A DNA stretch of 11,797 nt from Clostridia bacterium (lineage in GTDB: Bacteria; Bacillota; Clostridia; Oscillospirales; UBA644), in assembly GCA_017424085.1 (NCBI GenBank), contig JAFPBP010000039.1, positions 1-11,797 on the forward strand. The letters run 5' to 3'. Position numbers and translations under genes: made by a program. Positions within the stretch are counted from its first letter, which is position 1. Each line of letters starts with the position of its first letter. Below are positions 1 through 5,818 of this stretch, one piece after another. The notes beneath the pieces were generated by a model. The model did not search any database and had not been told where the DNA came from. It worked only from the letters and a program-made list of their open reading frames with translations.

Positions 1-1
1 T

Positions 2-66
2 CTCTCGGATGGTAAAGATAACAATGAGCAGTGCACAAGAGTAAGCCTCCACCTCTTGGAGGGGGA
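2..66. repeat. Imperfect direct repeat, family A, copy 1
   Basis: A 65-base stretch running from CTCTCGG through AATGAGCA and GCCTCCACCTCTTG to AGGGGGA recurs at 147-210 with a handful of substitutions and one indel. The period between copies is 145 bases. The copy begins at the very edge of the window, so the true left limit is unknown. It contains a small palindrome (CCTCCA/TGGAGG, 49-62). No reading frame in it looks coding. It resembles the palindromic intergenic repeats common in Oscillospiraceae-type genomes; that family assignment is from general familiarity and not from a search. Confidence 0.75.
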
Positions 67-71
67 GGGGG

Positions 72-94
72 ACCGTGCGCCAACGGCGCATGGT
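72..94. repeat. REP-like palindrome inside the repeat region
   Basis: A 10-bp stem (72-81 with 85-94, one G-T wobble) closes on a 3-base AAC loop: ACCGTGCGCC, AAC, GGCGCATGGT. It is flanked on both sides by G-rich runs. Neither strand has a T-tract after it, so it is not a convincing intrinsic terminator. It reads better as the palindromic core of a dispersed intergenic element. Confidence 0.6.
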
Positions 95-146
95 GGAAGG
101 GGTAAATACGGATCGCAAACTTACTCTTACGTCGCTCAGGGGTTCC

Positions 147-210
147 CTCTCGGTCAGTAAAACAAAAAATGAGCAATGCACAAGCGCAAGCCTCCACCTC
201 TTGAGGGGGA
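147..210. repeat. Imperfect direct repeat, family A, copy 2
   Basis: This is the second copy of the 65-base unit at 2-66. The best conserved parts are AATGAGCAATGCACAAG and GCCTCCACCTCTTG. It is followed directly by the family B repeats, which makes 1-400 a composite repeat block downstream of the surface-protein terminator. Confidence 0.75.
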
Positions 211-307
211 TAAGTGAGACCCGAAAAATTCAAGTCTACGACGTAGGATTTTTCGATGGTCGATACTTATGCGGAGCGAAGCGAGCTGGGCTGGACCGCG
301 TAGCGGT
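211..307. repeat. Imperfect tandem repeat, family B, copy 1
   Basis: This 97-base unit starts TAAGTGAGAC and contains AAAAATTCAAG, AGGATTTTT, ACTTATGC and AGCGAAGCGAGCTGG. It is followed immediately by a second copy starting at 308. The AAAAATTC and GGATTTTT blocks are partly self-complementary, so the unit can form an imperfect hairpin. A small palindrome ACCGC-GTA-GCGGT closes the unit (295-307). Confidence 0.75.
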
Positions 308-390
308 TAAGTGAGACTCTAAAAATTCAAGCCGAAGGCGCAGGATTTTTAGCTAAGTCGAACTTATGCAGTAGCGAAGCGGAGCTGGAA
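308..390. repeat. Imperfect tandem repeat, family B, copy 2
   Basis: This is the second tandem copy of the unit at 211. It again runs TAAGTGAGAC, AAAAATTCAAG, AGGATTTTT, ACTTATGCA, GCGAAGCGGAGCTGG. It ends near 390 beside a short palindrome GGGGT-AAA-ACCCC (391-403). The two copies differ mostly in the middle, where the hairpin loop would lie. I see no gene in 1-430. Confidence 0.72.
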
Positions 391-430
391 GGGGTAAAAC
401 CCCGCCGTAAACTAACTAAAAATTTGCATG

Positions 431-460
431 AAAAAAGGACCCCGAAAAATTCGGGGTCCT
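431..460 (-). terminator. Intrinsic terminator of the surface-protein gene
   Basis: On the minus strand an 11-bp perfect stem (AGGACCCCGAA with TTCGGGGTCCT, 436-446 and 450-460) has a 3-base loop and is followed by six T residues (431-436). It lies about 45 bases beyond the stop codon of the minus-strand gene ending at 503. Read on the plus strand the hairpin is followed by CTCTC, so it acts in one direction only. Confidence 0.93.
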
Positions 461-502
461 CTCTCAGTTAGTAGTTTTACCACTCAAGTATGAGCTTTTT
501 AA

Positions 503-2200
503 TTAGCCGTTAACTCTCTTGCGGAGAACGACAACAGCAGCAGCCACGGAGATCAGAGCGACAACTGCGATAGCAGCGATGGAAGCGTCGGAGGTAACGG
601 GAACGTCGATCTTGGGAGCTTCGGGAGCAGCGGGAGTCTTTTCGGTGATAGCGGTAGCGGTGCCCTGAGTGATGGCAGCAGCCTTATCAGCAGCCAGTTC
701 GATACCGGTAACAACGGTGGTATCAACAACGCGGCCGATACCGAGGTTGGTGTTGATCTTCAGCTTCGCAGCGGCGTCAACAGCAAGGGTAACGTTGCCG
801 GCACCGGGACGGAGCAGGGACTTACCACCGTTAACTACGAAGTCGCCACCCTTAATGGAGATGGTGGTGGGGTTAACAGCGGGGTTGAAGATCTGGGAGT
901 TAGCGTCAGCATCGATGGTCAGCTTACCGGCGTTCATGGTGATCTTGGAACCAGCAGCCTGGTTGGAGATAACACCGTTGTTGCCGTCAGCGTCAGCAGC
1001 GATAGCGCTGTTGGTGATGTTGATGTAAACTTCGGAACCATTGAAGGTAATAGCATCTTCAGCAGTGTTCTTGGTGAAGATAGCGTAAACACGGTTGTTC
1101 TTGTCGCTACCTTCAGCAGCCTTAGCGTTGATGAAGACCTTACCGCCATTGAAGTTCAGAGTAGAACCTTCAGCAGCAGCACCCTGAACGTTCAGAGCAG
1201 TGGTAGCAGCCTGAGCGGGATCAGCGGTCATGTCGATAACGAGGGTACCGCCGTCCATGTTGAACTTGCGAGCATAGACGGAAGCCTGCCAAGAACCGGC
1301 AGCGGTGGTGGTGCAGTGAACCATAGCGTTGTCGCGGATGGTCATGCCGTAACCAACGCCGGACTGATAGAAGACCTTACCGGTCTTACAAGTACCAACG
1401 ATGATAGCATCATCGGAGATGACGATTTCGCCGGAACGGTTTTCAATCAGACCGTTAGCGCCGTCGCCCTTGACGGTAGCGTATTCGGGAGCCAGGATCA
1501 GAGACCAGCCCTTTTCCTTGTGAGGAGCAGTGCCGTCAGTCTTGGTGTTGTTACGAACGATGATGCAGTCGTAACCGGTGCCGGCATTAGCATCCAGACG
1601 GATGTCGCCGTAAACGACAACGTTACCGTTGTCCCAGCCGATGCCGTTAGCGGGCATGGTCCAGGTGGAGTGGTCAGCAGCGGTGACGATCAGGTGAGAC
1701 TTAGCGGGAACCTTAACGTCTTCGCCGGCAGCGTTCTTGTGGTCAAGACCGCGGATGGAGCCGGTGAAGCCCTTTTCGATAACGACCTTCAGACCGCCGT
1801 TAGCGAAAATGAGGAGGGAGTAGTTATCAACGGTATCTTCCTTGCCTTCTTCGGTAGCCTTAACGGTCTTGGTGGCCTTGGCGCCCTTGATGGTCAGGTT
1901 ACCGTTAGCGTCGAAGGAGATGGAACCTTCCATGGTAACGGTGGTGGTAGCCTTGTCGGCTTCGGCAACCAGTTCAACATCCTTGAACAGGTCAGCGATC
2001 TTAACGTCAGTGACAGCGGTCTTAACGTCAACCAGCTTGCCATTGACCTGGAGAGTGATGGCGTTTGCCTTTACTGCTTCGCCCCAAAACTTATCAGCTT
2101 CGGTTTCAGCATATCCCTTTTCTGCTGCGAAAGAGAACATACCGGCGCACAGAGACAGAACCATCATGAGAGAAAGAACAATTGCGAGAGTCTTTTTCAT
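503..2200 (-). CDS. Secreted, tail-anchored surface protein, probable beta-helix fold
   Basis: This is a 565-residue protein of unknown specific function. Residues 1-26 are a signal peptide (MKK, hydrophobic run, then SFAAEK). The body, about residues 90-490, has repeated short beta-strand patterns such as LNFNGGKVFINAK, ITFNGSEVYINI, ITMNAGKLTIDA and ISIKGGDFVVNG, as expected for a right-handed parallel beta-helix. The C-terminus has a Pro/Ala-rich linker, VPVTSD, about 22 hydrophobic residues and RKRVNG, which is the layout of a cell-wall sorting signal with a non-canonical motif. AAAGGAG (2210-2216) lies nine bases before the ATG. Codon choice favours GGT, GTT, ATC, AAC and GAA more than in neighbouring genes. 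With the perfect promoter, this suggests a very abundant envelope protein. A carbohydrate-binding or adhesin role is possible but not shown. Confidence 0.85.
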   Translation of the reverse strand: MKKTLAIVLSLMMVLSLCAGMFSFAAEKGYAETEADKFWGEAVKANAITLQVNGKLVDVKTAVTDVKIADLFKDVELVAEADKATTTVTMEGSISFDANGNLTIKGAKATKTVKATEEGKEDTVDNYSLLIFANGGLKVVIEKGFTGSIRGLDHKNAAGEDVKVPAKSHLIVTAADHSTWTMPANGIGWDNGNVVVYGDIRLDANAGTGYDCIIVRNNTKTDGTAPHKEKGWSLILAPEYATVKGDGANGLIENRSGEIVISDDAIIVGTCKTGKVFYQSGVGYGMTIRDNAMVHCTTTAAGSWQASVYARKFNMDGGTLVIDMTADPAQAATTALNVQGAAAEGSTLNFNGGKVFINAKAAEGSDKNNRVYAIFTKNTAEDAITFNGSEVYINITNSAIAADADGNNGVISNQAAGSKITMNAGKLTIDADANSQIFNPAVNPTTISIKGGDFVVNGGKSLLRPGAGNVTLAVDAAAKLKINTNLGIGRVVDTTVVTGIELAADKAAAITQGTATAITEKTPAAPEAPKIDVPVTSDASIAAIAVVALISVAAAVVVLRKRVNG

Positions 2201-2248
2201 GTTTGTTTGCTCCTTTGAAATTTTTTTTGGGTAAAACTAACTGCTTTA

Positions 2249-2277
2249 ATTATAGTATAAAAGGGCAGATTTGTCAA
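2249..2277 (-). promoter_or_regulatory. Perfect sigma-A promoter of the surface-protein gene
   Basis: On the minus strand TTGACA (2272-2277) and TATAAT (2249-2254) are separated by exactly 17 bases. Both hexamers match the consensus at every position. The start of transcription should be near 2242, giving a leader of about 42 nt that carries the Shine-Dalgarno site. Confidence 0.93.
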
Positions 2278-2381
2278 CCGTTATTTTCAAAAAATGTGTG
2301 AACTTTCAAAGACTTTTTCGGCATTTTTCAAATTCGCCCTTTTCCGTGGAAAAATTGCATATCTCAGCAAAAATCATCCTC

Positions 2382-2418
2382 AAAAAAAAGCGAGACCGTC
2401 GCATCTGCGGCAGTCTCG
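2382..2418 (-). terminator. Intrinsic terminator of the candidate small RNA
   Basis: On the minus strand a 28-base hairpin (2391-2418) has an outer stem CGAGAC/GTCTCG, one mismatch, then an inner five-pair stem with one wobble. It is followed by eight T residues (2382-2389). It stands about 105 bases upstream of the surface-gene -35 box, so it insulates that promoter from transcription arriving from the right. Confidence 0.88.
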
Positions 2419-2623
2419 AAAGAGGTAGATTCCCCGCAGGGGCAACGAACCGCCCCTGAGGGGGAGGACGGTTCGGTGCGGGGTTGCGGTGTGAGGGGGC
2501 ACCGCAGGACGTTTTATGAAGATCCGCAAACCTCGCTGCGAAAGGAGCACGCAGTCGGGACCCATAAAACGCTATGAAATGGGCTGAAGCCCGGAGTGAG
2601 CAAGGGAAATACTTGATTTTTAC
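2382..2623 (-). ncRNA. Candidate structured small RNA, about 240 nt, unknown family
   Basis: The minus strand has a perfect promoter just upstream, an intrinsic terminator at the far end and no credible coding frame between. Palindromes fill the interval in order of transcription: GGGC/GCCC (2581-2592); a 9-bp stem CGTTTTATG/CATAAAACG (2510-2518 with 2563-2571) enclosing a CTGCG/CGCAG hairpin (2536-2554) with loop UGCUCCUUU; TGCGGTG/CACCGCA (2485-2506, loop rich in C); CGAACCG/CGGTTCG with an inner CCCC/GGGG (2446-2475); CCCC/GGGG (2432-2442); then the terminator. I see none of the conserved sequence signatures of tmRNA, RNase P, SRP RNA or T-box leaders, and no 6S-like single long hairpin. 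The alternative is a dispersed palindromic repeat that carries promoter-like sequence. The ends given are the predicted start site and the T-tract. Confidence 0.62.
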
Positions 2624-2629
2624 GGGACT

Positions 2630-2658
2630 ATTATAGCACAGGGGGAAAAAATTGTCAA
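2630..2658 (-). promoter_or_regulatory. Perfect sigma-A promoter of the candidate small RNA
   Basis: On the minus strand TTGACA (2653-2658), a 17-base spacer and TATAAT (2630-2635) match consensus at all twelve positions, exactly as at the surface-protein promoter. Transcription should begin near 2623. No Shine-Dalgarno site with a following start codon and sensible frame appears before the terminator at 2382. Confidence 0.88.
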
Positions 2659-2745
2659 GGGAGTTTCGCATTTATTCTCATCAAACTGTATGCTTGCGTA
2701 ACATGGAAGGAAGATTTCATTCGTTTTTGTGCAACATTAACGAAT

Positions 2746-2778
2746 AAACCCGCGAAACACAGGGTGTTCCACGGGTTT
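2746..2778 (-). terminator. Probable terminator of the SCIFF operon
   Basis: A hairpin with a 7-bp base AAACCCG/CGGGTTT (2746-2752 with 2772-2778) has an inner AACAC/GTGTT stem and loop AGG. It lies about 35 bases past the stop codon of the PLP enzyme gene. On the minus strand the tail reads GGGTTTATTCG, so the U-tract is weak and some readthrough toward the small-RNA promoter is possible. Confidence 0.6.
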
Positions 2779-2812
2779 TCAGCGTATTTTTATGCGATTT
2801 TTTATGCAAAAT

Positions 2813-4132
2813 TCACAAATCCTCCCGACACACCACCACGGTGCGAACGCCGTAATAATCGAAGAGGGGCAGATGCTCGGGGCGGATCAACTCGCCGCAG
2901 GCGACGATGGGAACGGCGGGGGGACACCCCACAGTGGGGACCGCAAGAACCCGACCAGCCGACTGCGCCACGGGGACCGTTTCGCAGAGGGAAAGGACGG
3001 CGGCACGGGGCGACGTGACGGTGCGGGGGACGGGAAGGGACGGGGGCGTGCCCTTGACGGGATGACGGCGGGGAAGCTCCGACAAGATCGCCTCCAAGGG
3101 GGCAAGATCCACCCGCGGAGAGAGCATGAAAACGCAAAAATCGGGGTCGGCAAATTCGCAGACTACGTTTTTTTGCTCCAAAAGGGAGGCAAGCTCAATC
3201 CCCGTATAGCCGTAATATTTGGGCTGCAGGGTCAATTTCATGGGCTCATCCCCCACCGTGCGCCAGCCTTGGGCGGTCAACCGCTCCCGCAAAGCAAGAC
3301 AGGATGCCTCAAAGGAGGCAAGCTCCCGACCGTAGCCATCGGACAGCAATTTATTCGCCTGATCCAACGATTGCAGGATCAGATAGGAGGGGGAGGTGGA
3401 GCCGAAGAGCGAGAGGGCGTGCTTTACCGCAGGGATCAGATCCTCGCAGGCGCGGGATACGTGCAGATAGGCGCCTCCCGTGAGCACGGGCAGGGTCTTA
3501 TGGGCGGAATCACAGCAGAGATCAGCGCCCAGGTCCATGGGATGACGGGAGGGAGAAAGGAATTTCAGATAGGCGCCGTGAGCGTTATCCACCAACAAAA
3601 GCACGCCGTGGGCATGACAAACCTGAGCCAGAGCGGCAAGATCGGCAAGATTTCCCAAATAGTCGGGGGAGGTGACGTAAACGGCGGTGACGCTCCCGTC
3701 CGCCAAGGTTTTTTCCAGATCGGCGGGGGCGACGGTACAGGACAGATAGGATCCACCGTACAGCCATTTCAGATCGAAATCCAGCATGGCGGCGGCGGTG
3801 AGAAAGGTTTTATGTGCGTTGCGCCCTGCGGCGATGCAGGGACGCTTTCCCCGAGCGCGGGCGGCTTGGCAGGCGAGATAAAGCATGGCGCGGATGCATT
3901 GGGAGGAGCCTTCGGCAGAATAGAAGGTGGGGCATCCGAAGAGGCGGGAGGCGTTGGCTTCGCTTTCGGCAATGATGCCCGACGCCTCGTAGAGGGAATC
4001 GGCGCCCGAAACCTCGGTCAGATCCCACCGCTCCACACCCATGGAGCCCACGCCCTTGTGCCCCGGCATATGGAGGCGCAGGGGGTCCCGCTCGGCGTAT
4101 CTGCGGAGAAAATCACAAATGGGGGTATTCAT
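2813..4132 (-). CDS. Orn/Lys/Arg decarboxylase-family PLP enzyme
   Basis: This 439-residue fold-type I pyridoxal-phosphate enzyme belongs to the Gram-positive ornithine/lysine/arginine decarboxylase group. The signature LHMPGHKG is near residues 20-27. A phosphate-binding EGSSQ follows at 74-78, then GRNAHKT (103-109), VDNAHG with the PLP-ring Asp182, and SAHKTLPVLTGG with the Schiff-base Lys212. The substrate cannot be told from sequence; such enzymes make agmatine, cadaverine or putrescine, and many are uncharacterised. The protein is a little shorter than the roughly 480-residue members I know, mostly in the C-terminal domain. The start at 4132 was chosen because its ATG overlaps the scfB stop in an ATGA junction with GAGGA upstream; a frame open 14 codons further up lacks such support. 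Translational coupling to scfB is likely. Confidence 0.85.
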   Translation of the reverse strand: MNTPICDFLRRYAERDPLRLHMPGHKGVGSMGVERWDLTEVSGADSLYEASGIIAESEANASRLFGCPTFYSAEGSSQCIRAMLYLACQAARARGKRPCIAAGRNAHKTFLTAAAMLDFDLKWLYGGSYLSCTVAPADLEKTLADGSVTAVYVTSPDYLGNLADLAALAQVCHAHGVLLLVDNAHGAYLKFLSPSRHPMDLGADLCCDSAHKTLPVLTGGAYLHVSRACEDLIPAVKHALSLFGSTSPSYLILQSLDQANKLLSDGYGRELASFEASCLALRERLTAQGWRTVGDEPMKLTLQPKYYGYTGIELASLLEQKNVVCEFADPDFCVFMLSPRVDLAPLEAILSELPRRHPVKGTPPSLPVPRTVTSPRAAVLSLCETVPVAQSAGRVLAVPTVGCPPAVPIVACGELIRPEHLPLFDYYGVRTVVVCREDL

Positions 4133-5511
4133 TCTTGGTCCTCGGCGCGGGCGGCGGCAAGCATGATGGCACATTCCATGCGCTTGCGGAACAGATCACA
4201 GCCCGGCTCGTAGATGCCCTTGACCGAGCCCGTGGCATGGTAGGCATTGGCGGCGCATCCGCCCGAGCAATAAAGCTTCGCCCAGCAATCACGGCATTCG
4301 GCGCGGGCGTAGACGTTACATTCGGCGAATTCCTGCTGTGCGGCAGTATTCACAACGCCGCCCCAAATGTCGCCGAGACGGTATTTTTCGTCGCCCACAA
4401 ATTGATGGCAGGGGTACAGATCGCCCCAAGGGGTGACCGCCATGTATTCGGTGCCCGAGCCGCATCCCGAAATGCGCTTATAGATGCAGGGACCGTCGGA
4501 CAGATCGATCATATAATGGTAGAAGGTGAAGGGCTTGCCCTCCCGCTCCCGCTTCAGCATGAGCGCCGCCAGCTGCTCGTACTGCTCCATGACCAGGGCG
4601 CGGTCCGCCTCGGTCAGCTCGGAGGGATCCCCCGGCGCACAGACCACGGGCTCCATGGAAAGCTCGGTGAAGCCAAGATCCAGCATCTGCTGAATGTCCT
4701 TCAAAAAATCGGGGTTGGCGTGGGTGAAGGTGCCGCGCATATAATAATTCTTCCCTTGGCGCGCCTCCACCAGCTGTTGGAACTTGGGAACGATGCGCTC
4801 CCAGCTTCCGTTGCCCGCATAGTCCACGCGATAACGATCGTGGATCTCCTTGCGTCCGTCCAGAGACAGAACCACGTTGCTCATTTCGGCGTTGCAGAAG
4901 TCGATGACGTCCTTGTCGATGAGGACGCCGTTGGTGGTGAGGGTGAAGCGGAAGTTCTTGTTATATTTCTTCTCCACCGAGCGGGCGTAGGCAACCAGCT
5001 GCTTGACCACGTCGAAATTCATCAGAGGCTCGCCGCCGAAGAAGTCTACCTCCAGATTATGACGGGTTCCCGAATTCTCGATGAGGAAATCCAAGGCGCG
5101 CTTGCCGACCTCATAAGACATGACGGCGCGATCTCCGTGATATTTCCCCTGACTTGCAAAGCAATAGGCGCAATTCAGGTTGCAGGTGTGCGCCACGTGC
5201 AGGCAGAGAGCCTTGACCACGCCTGCGGTCTTGCGCTTCAGATCTCCCGCCATGGGCTCGAAGGTGTCGGGGGCAAAGAGGGTGCCCTCCTCCTTCAGTT
5301 GGCAGATCTGCTCGTAGCACTCCGCCAGCTCCTCGGGGGTGACCCCCTCGGTATGGGCGTATTTCTCCGCCAGAGAAGCCAACAGCGTCTCCTTGGGCAG
5401 GCGTTCAAAATCGGCGATGAGGTCGTACGCCGCATCGTCCACCACGTGCACCGAGCCCGAGCAGACGTCCAGAACGATATTGTATCCGTTGAGTTTGTAT
5501 TGATGGATCAT
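4129..5511 (-). CDS. scfB: SCIFF peptide radical-SAM maturase ScfB
   Basis: This 460-residue radical-SAM/SPASM enzyme should form thioether cross-link(s) in the ScfA peptide. Residues 1-85 are the RiPP-recognition winged-helix region that begins the family (MIHQYKLNGYNIVLDV). The radical-SAM cluster motif CNLNCAYC gives Cys110, Cys114 and Cys117, with GGEP at 159-162. The SPASM region carries Cys350, Cys368, Cys406, Cys409, Cys415, Cys419 and Cys438 (CX2CX5CX3C core) for two auxiliary 4Fe-4S clusters. No expected cysteine is missing. GGAG (5519-5522) precedes the ATG by seven bases. The gene lies 65 bases after scfA, beyond an intrinsic terminator, so it should be made at a lower level than its substrate. 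Identification as ScfB rests on the overall sequence and on the adjacent precursor. Confidence 0.96.
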   Translation of the reverse strand: MIHQYKLNGYNIVLDVCSGSVHVVDDAAYDLIADFERLPKETLLASLAEKYAHTEGVTPEELAECYEQICQLKEEGTLFAPDTFEPMAGDLKRKTAGVVKALCLHVAHTCNLNCAYCFASQGKYHGDRAVMSYEVGKRALDFLIENSGTRHNLEVDFFGGEPLMNFDVVKQLVAYARSVEKKYNKNFRFTLTTNGVLIDKDVIDFCNAEMSNVVLSLDGRKEIHDRYRVDYAGNGSWERIVPKFQQLVEARQGKNYYMRGTFTHANPDFLKDIQQMLDLGFTELSMEPVVCAPGDPSELTEADRALVMEQYEQLAALMLKREREGKPFTFYHYMIDLSDGPCIYKRISGCGSGTEYMAVTPWGDLYPCHQFVGDEKYRLGDIWGGVVNTAAQQEFAECNVYARAECRDCWAKLYCSGGCAANAYHATGSVKGIYEPGCDLFRKRMECAIMLAAARAEDQE

Positions 5512-5528
5512 AAATGCACTCCGTCGTG

Positions 5529-5556
5529 AAAAAAGCCGCCGTTATTCAGCGGCGGC
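5529..5556 (-). terminator. Internal terminator between scfA and scfB
   Basis: On the minus strand GCCGCCG and CGGCGGC (5550-5556 and 5535-5541) form a 7-bp all-GC stem with an 8-base loop, followed by six T residues (5529-5534). It begins about 20 bases after the scfA stop. The scfB Shine-Dalgarno site starts only seven bases beyond the T-tract. No promoter is evident between it and scfB, so scfB most likely depends on readthrough. Confidence 0.9.
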
Positions 5557-5576
5557 ATTCTTCGGGTTTCAGAAAC

Positions 5577-5717
5577 TTACTTGTTTTTGCTTTCGCACTT
5601 CTGATTGGCAACGCCGCAGCTGGTCTTGCAAGCGGACTGGCAGGAAGTCTGGCATTCGCCGCAACCGCCCTTGCCTGCGCAAAGCTTACGGGTCTTGAGG
5701 GTTTTGATATGTTTCAT
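5577..5717 (-). CDS. scfA: SCIFF ribosomal peptide precursor ScfA
   Basis: This 46-residue peptide is easily missed because of its length. It starts MKHIKTLKTRKLC, the hallmark SCIFF leader, and continues with the core CGECQTSCQSACKTSCG and then VANQKCESKNK. Core cysteines are at 19, 22, 26, 30, 34 and 41, giving the six-cysteine pattern. A seventh Cys lies at residue 13 in the leader. It is the substrate of the ScfB maturase encoded next; the biological role of mature SCIFF is unknown. GGAGG (5727-5731) sits nine bases before the ATG, and a strong promoter lies just upstream. One oddity: the residue after Cys34 is Gly, where the SCIFF sequences I know usually have Thr. That Thr is the residue reported as a thioether acceptor in studied homologues. 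Confidence 0.96.
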   Translation of the reverse strand: MKHIKTLKTRKLCAGKGGCGECQTSCQSACKTSCGVANQKCESKNK

Positions 5718-5752
5718 GTTGTTATACCTCCATGAAAAAATTCTTACAATAA

Positions 5753-5781
5753 ATTATAACACATTTTTCCCTTAAAGTCAA
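5753..5781 (-). promoter_or_regulatory. Sigma-A promoter of the scfA operon
   Basis: On the minus strand TTGACT (5776-5781) and TATAAT (5753-5758) are 17 bases apart, eleven of twelve consensus positions. The transcript should start near 5746, giving a leader of about 29 nt before scfA. Confidence 0.92.
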
Positions 5782-5818
5782 GGGGTTTTTGAAATTTATC
5801 TTATTTTGCCCGAAACGG

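Noticed and set aside
75..314. A plus-strand frame of 79 codons in the repeat region
   Set aside because: It crosses both repeat families and palindromes, has no ribosome site and no similarity to a known protein.
1..403. CRISPR array
   Set aside because: Only two copies of each unit occur, they are imperfect and 65 to 97 bases long, and there are no regular short spacers or cas genes.
1316..2218. A plus-strand frame of about 300 codons opposite the surface protein
   Set aside because: It has low-complexity composition mirroring the surface gene, no ribosome site, and covers that gene's signal-peptide and leader region.
2382..2623. Candidate RNA as 6S RNA, tmRNA, RNase P RNA, SRP RNA or a T-box leader
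   Set aside because: There is no single long bulged hairpin for 6S, no tRNA-like ends or tag frame for tmRNA, no conserved RNase P or SRP core motifs, and no T-box antiterminator motif with a downstream aminoacyl-tRNA gene.
2306..2671. A minus-strand frame of about 121 codons covering the candidate RNA
   Set aside because: It would begin upstream of the perfect promoter, run through the terminator hairpin and T-tract, and lacks a Shine-Dalgarno site. Its composition (Arg, Pro and Ala rich) is not protein-like.
4135..5529. A plus-strand frame of about 464 codons opposite scfB
   Set aside because: It is an antisense shadow caused by the GC-rich codon positions of scfB. It has no Shine-Dalgarno site and no recognisable domain, whereas the minus strand is an unmistakable radical-SAM protein.
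5759..5818. Terminator after IMP dehydrogenase
   Set aside because: I looked for a hairpin with T-tract on the minus strand between the stop codon and the scfA promoter and found none, so I do not report one.
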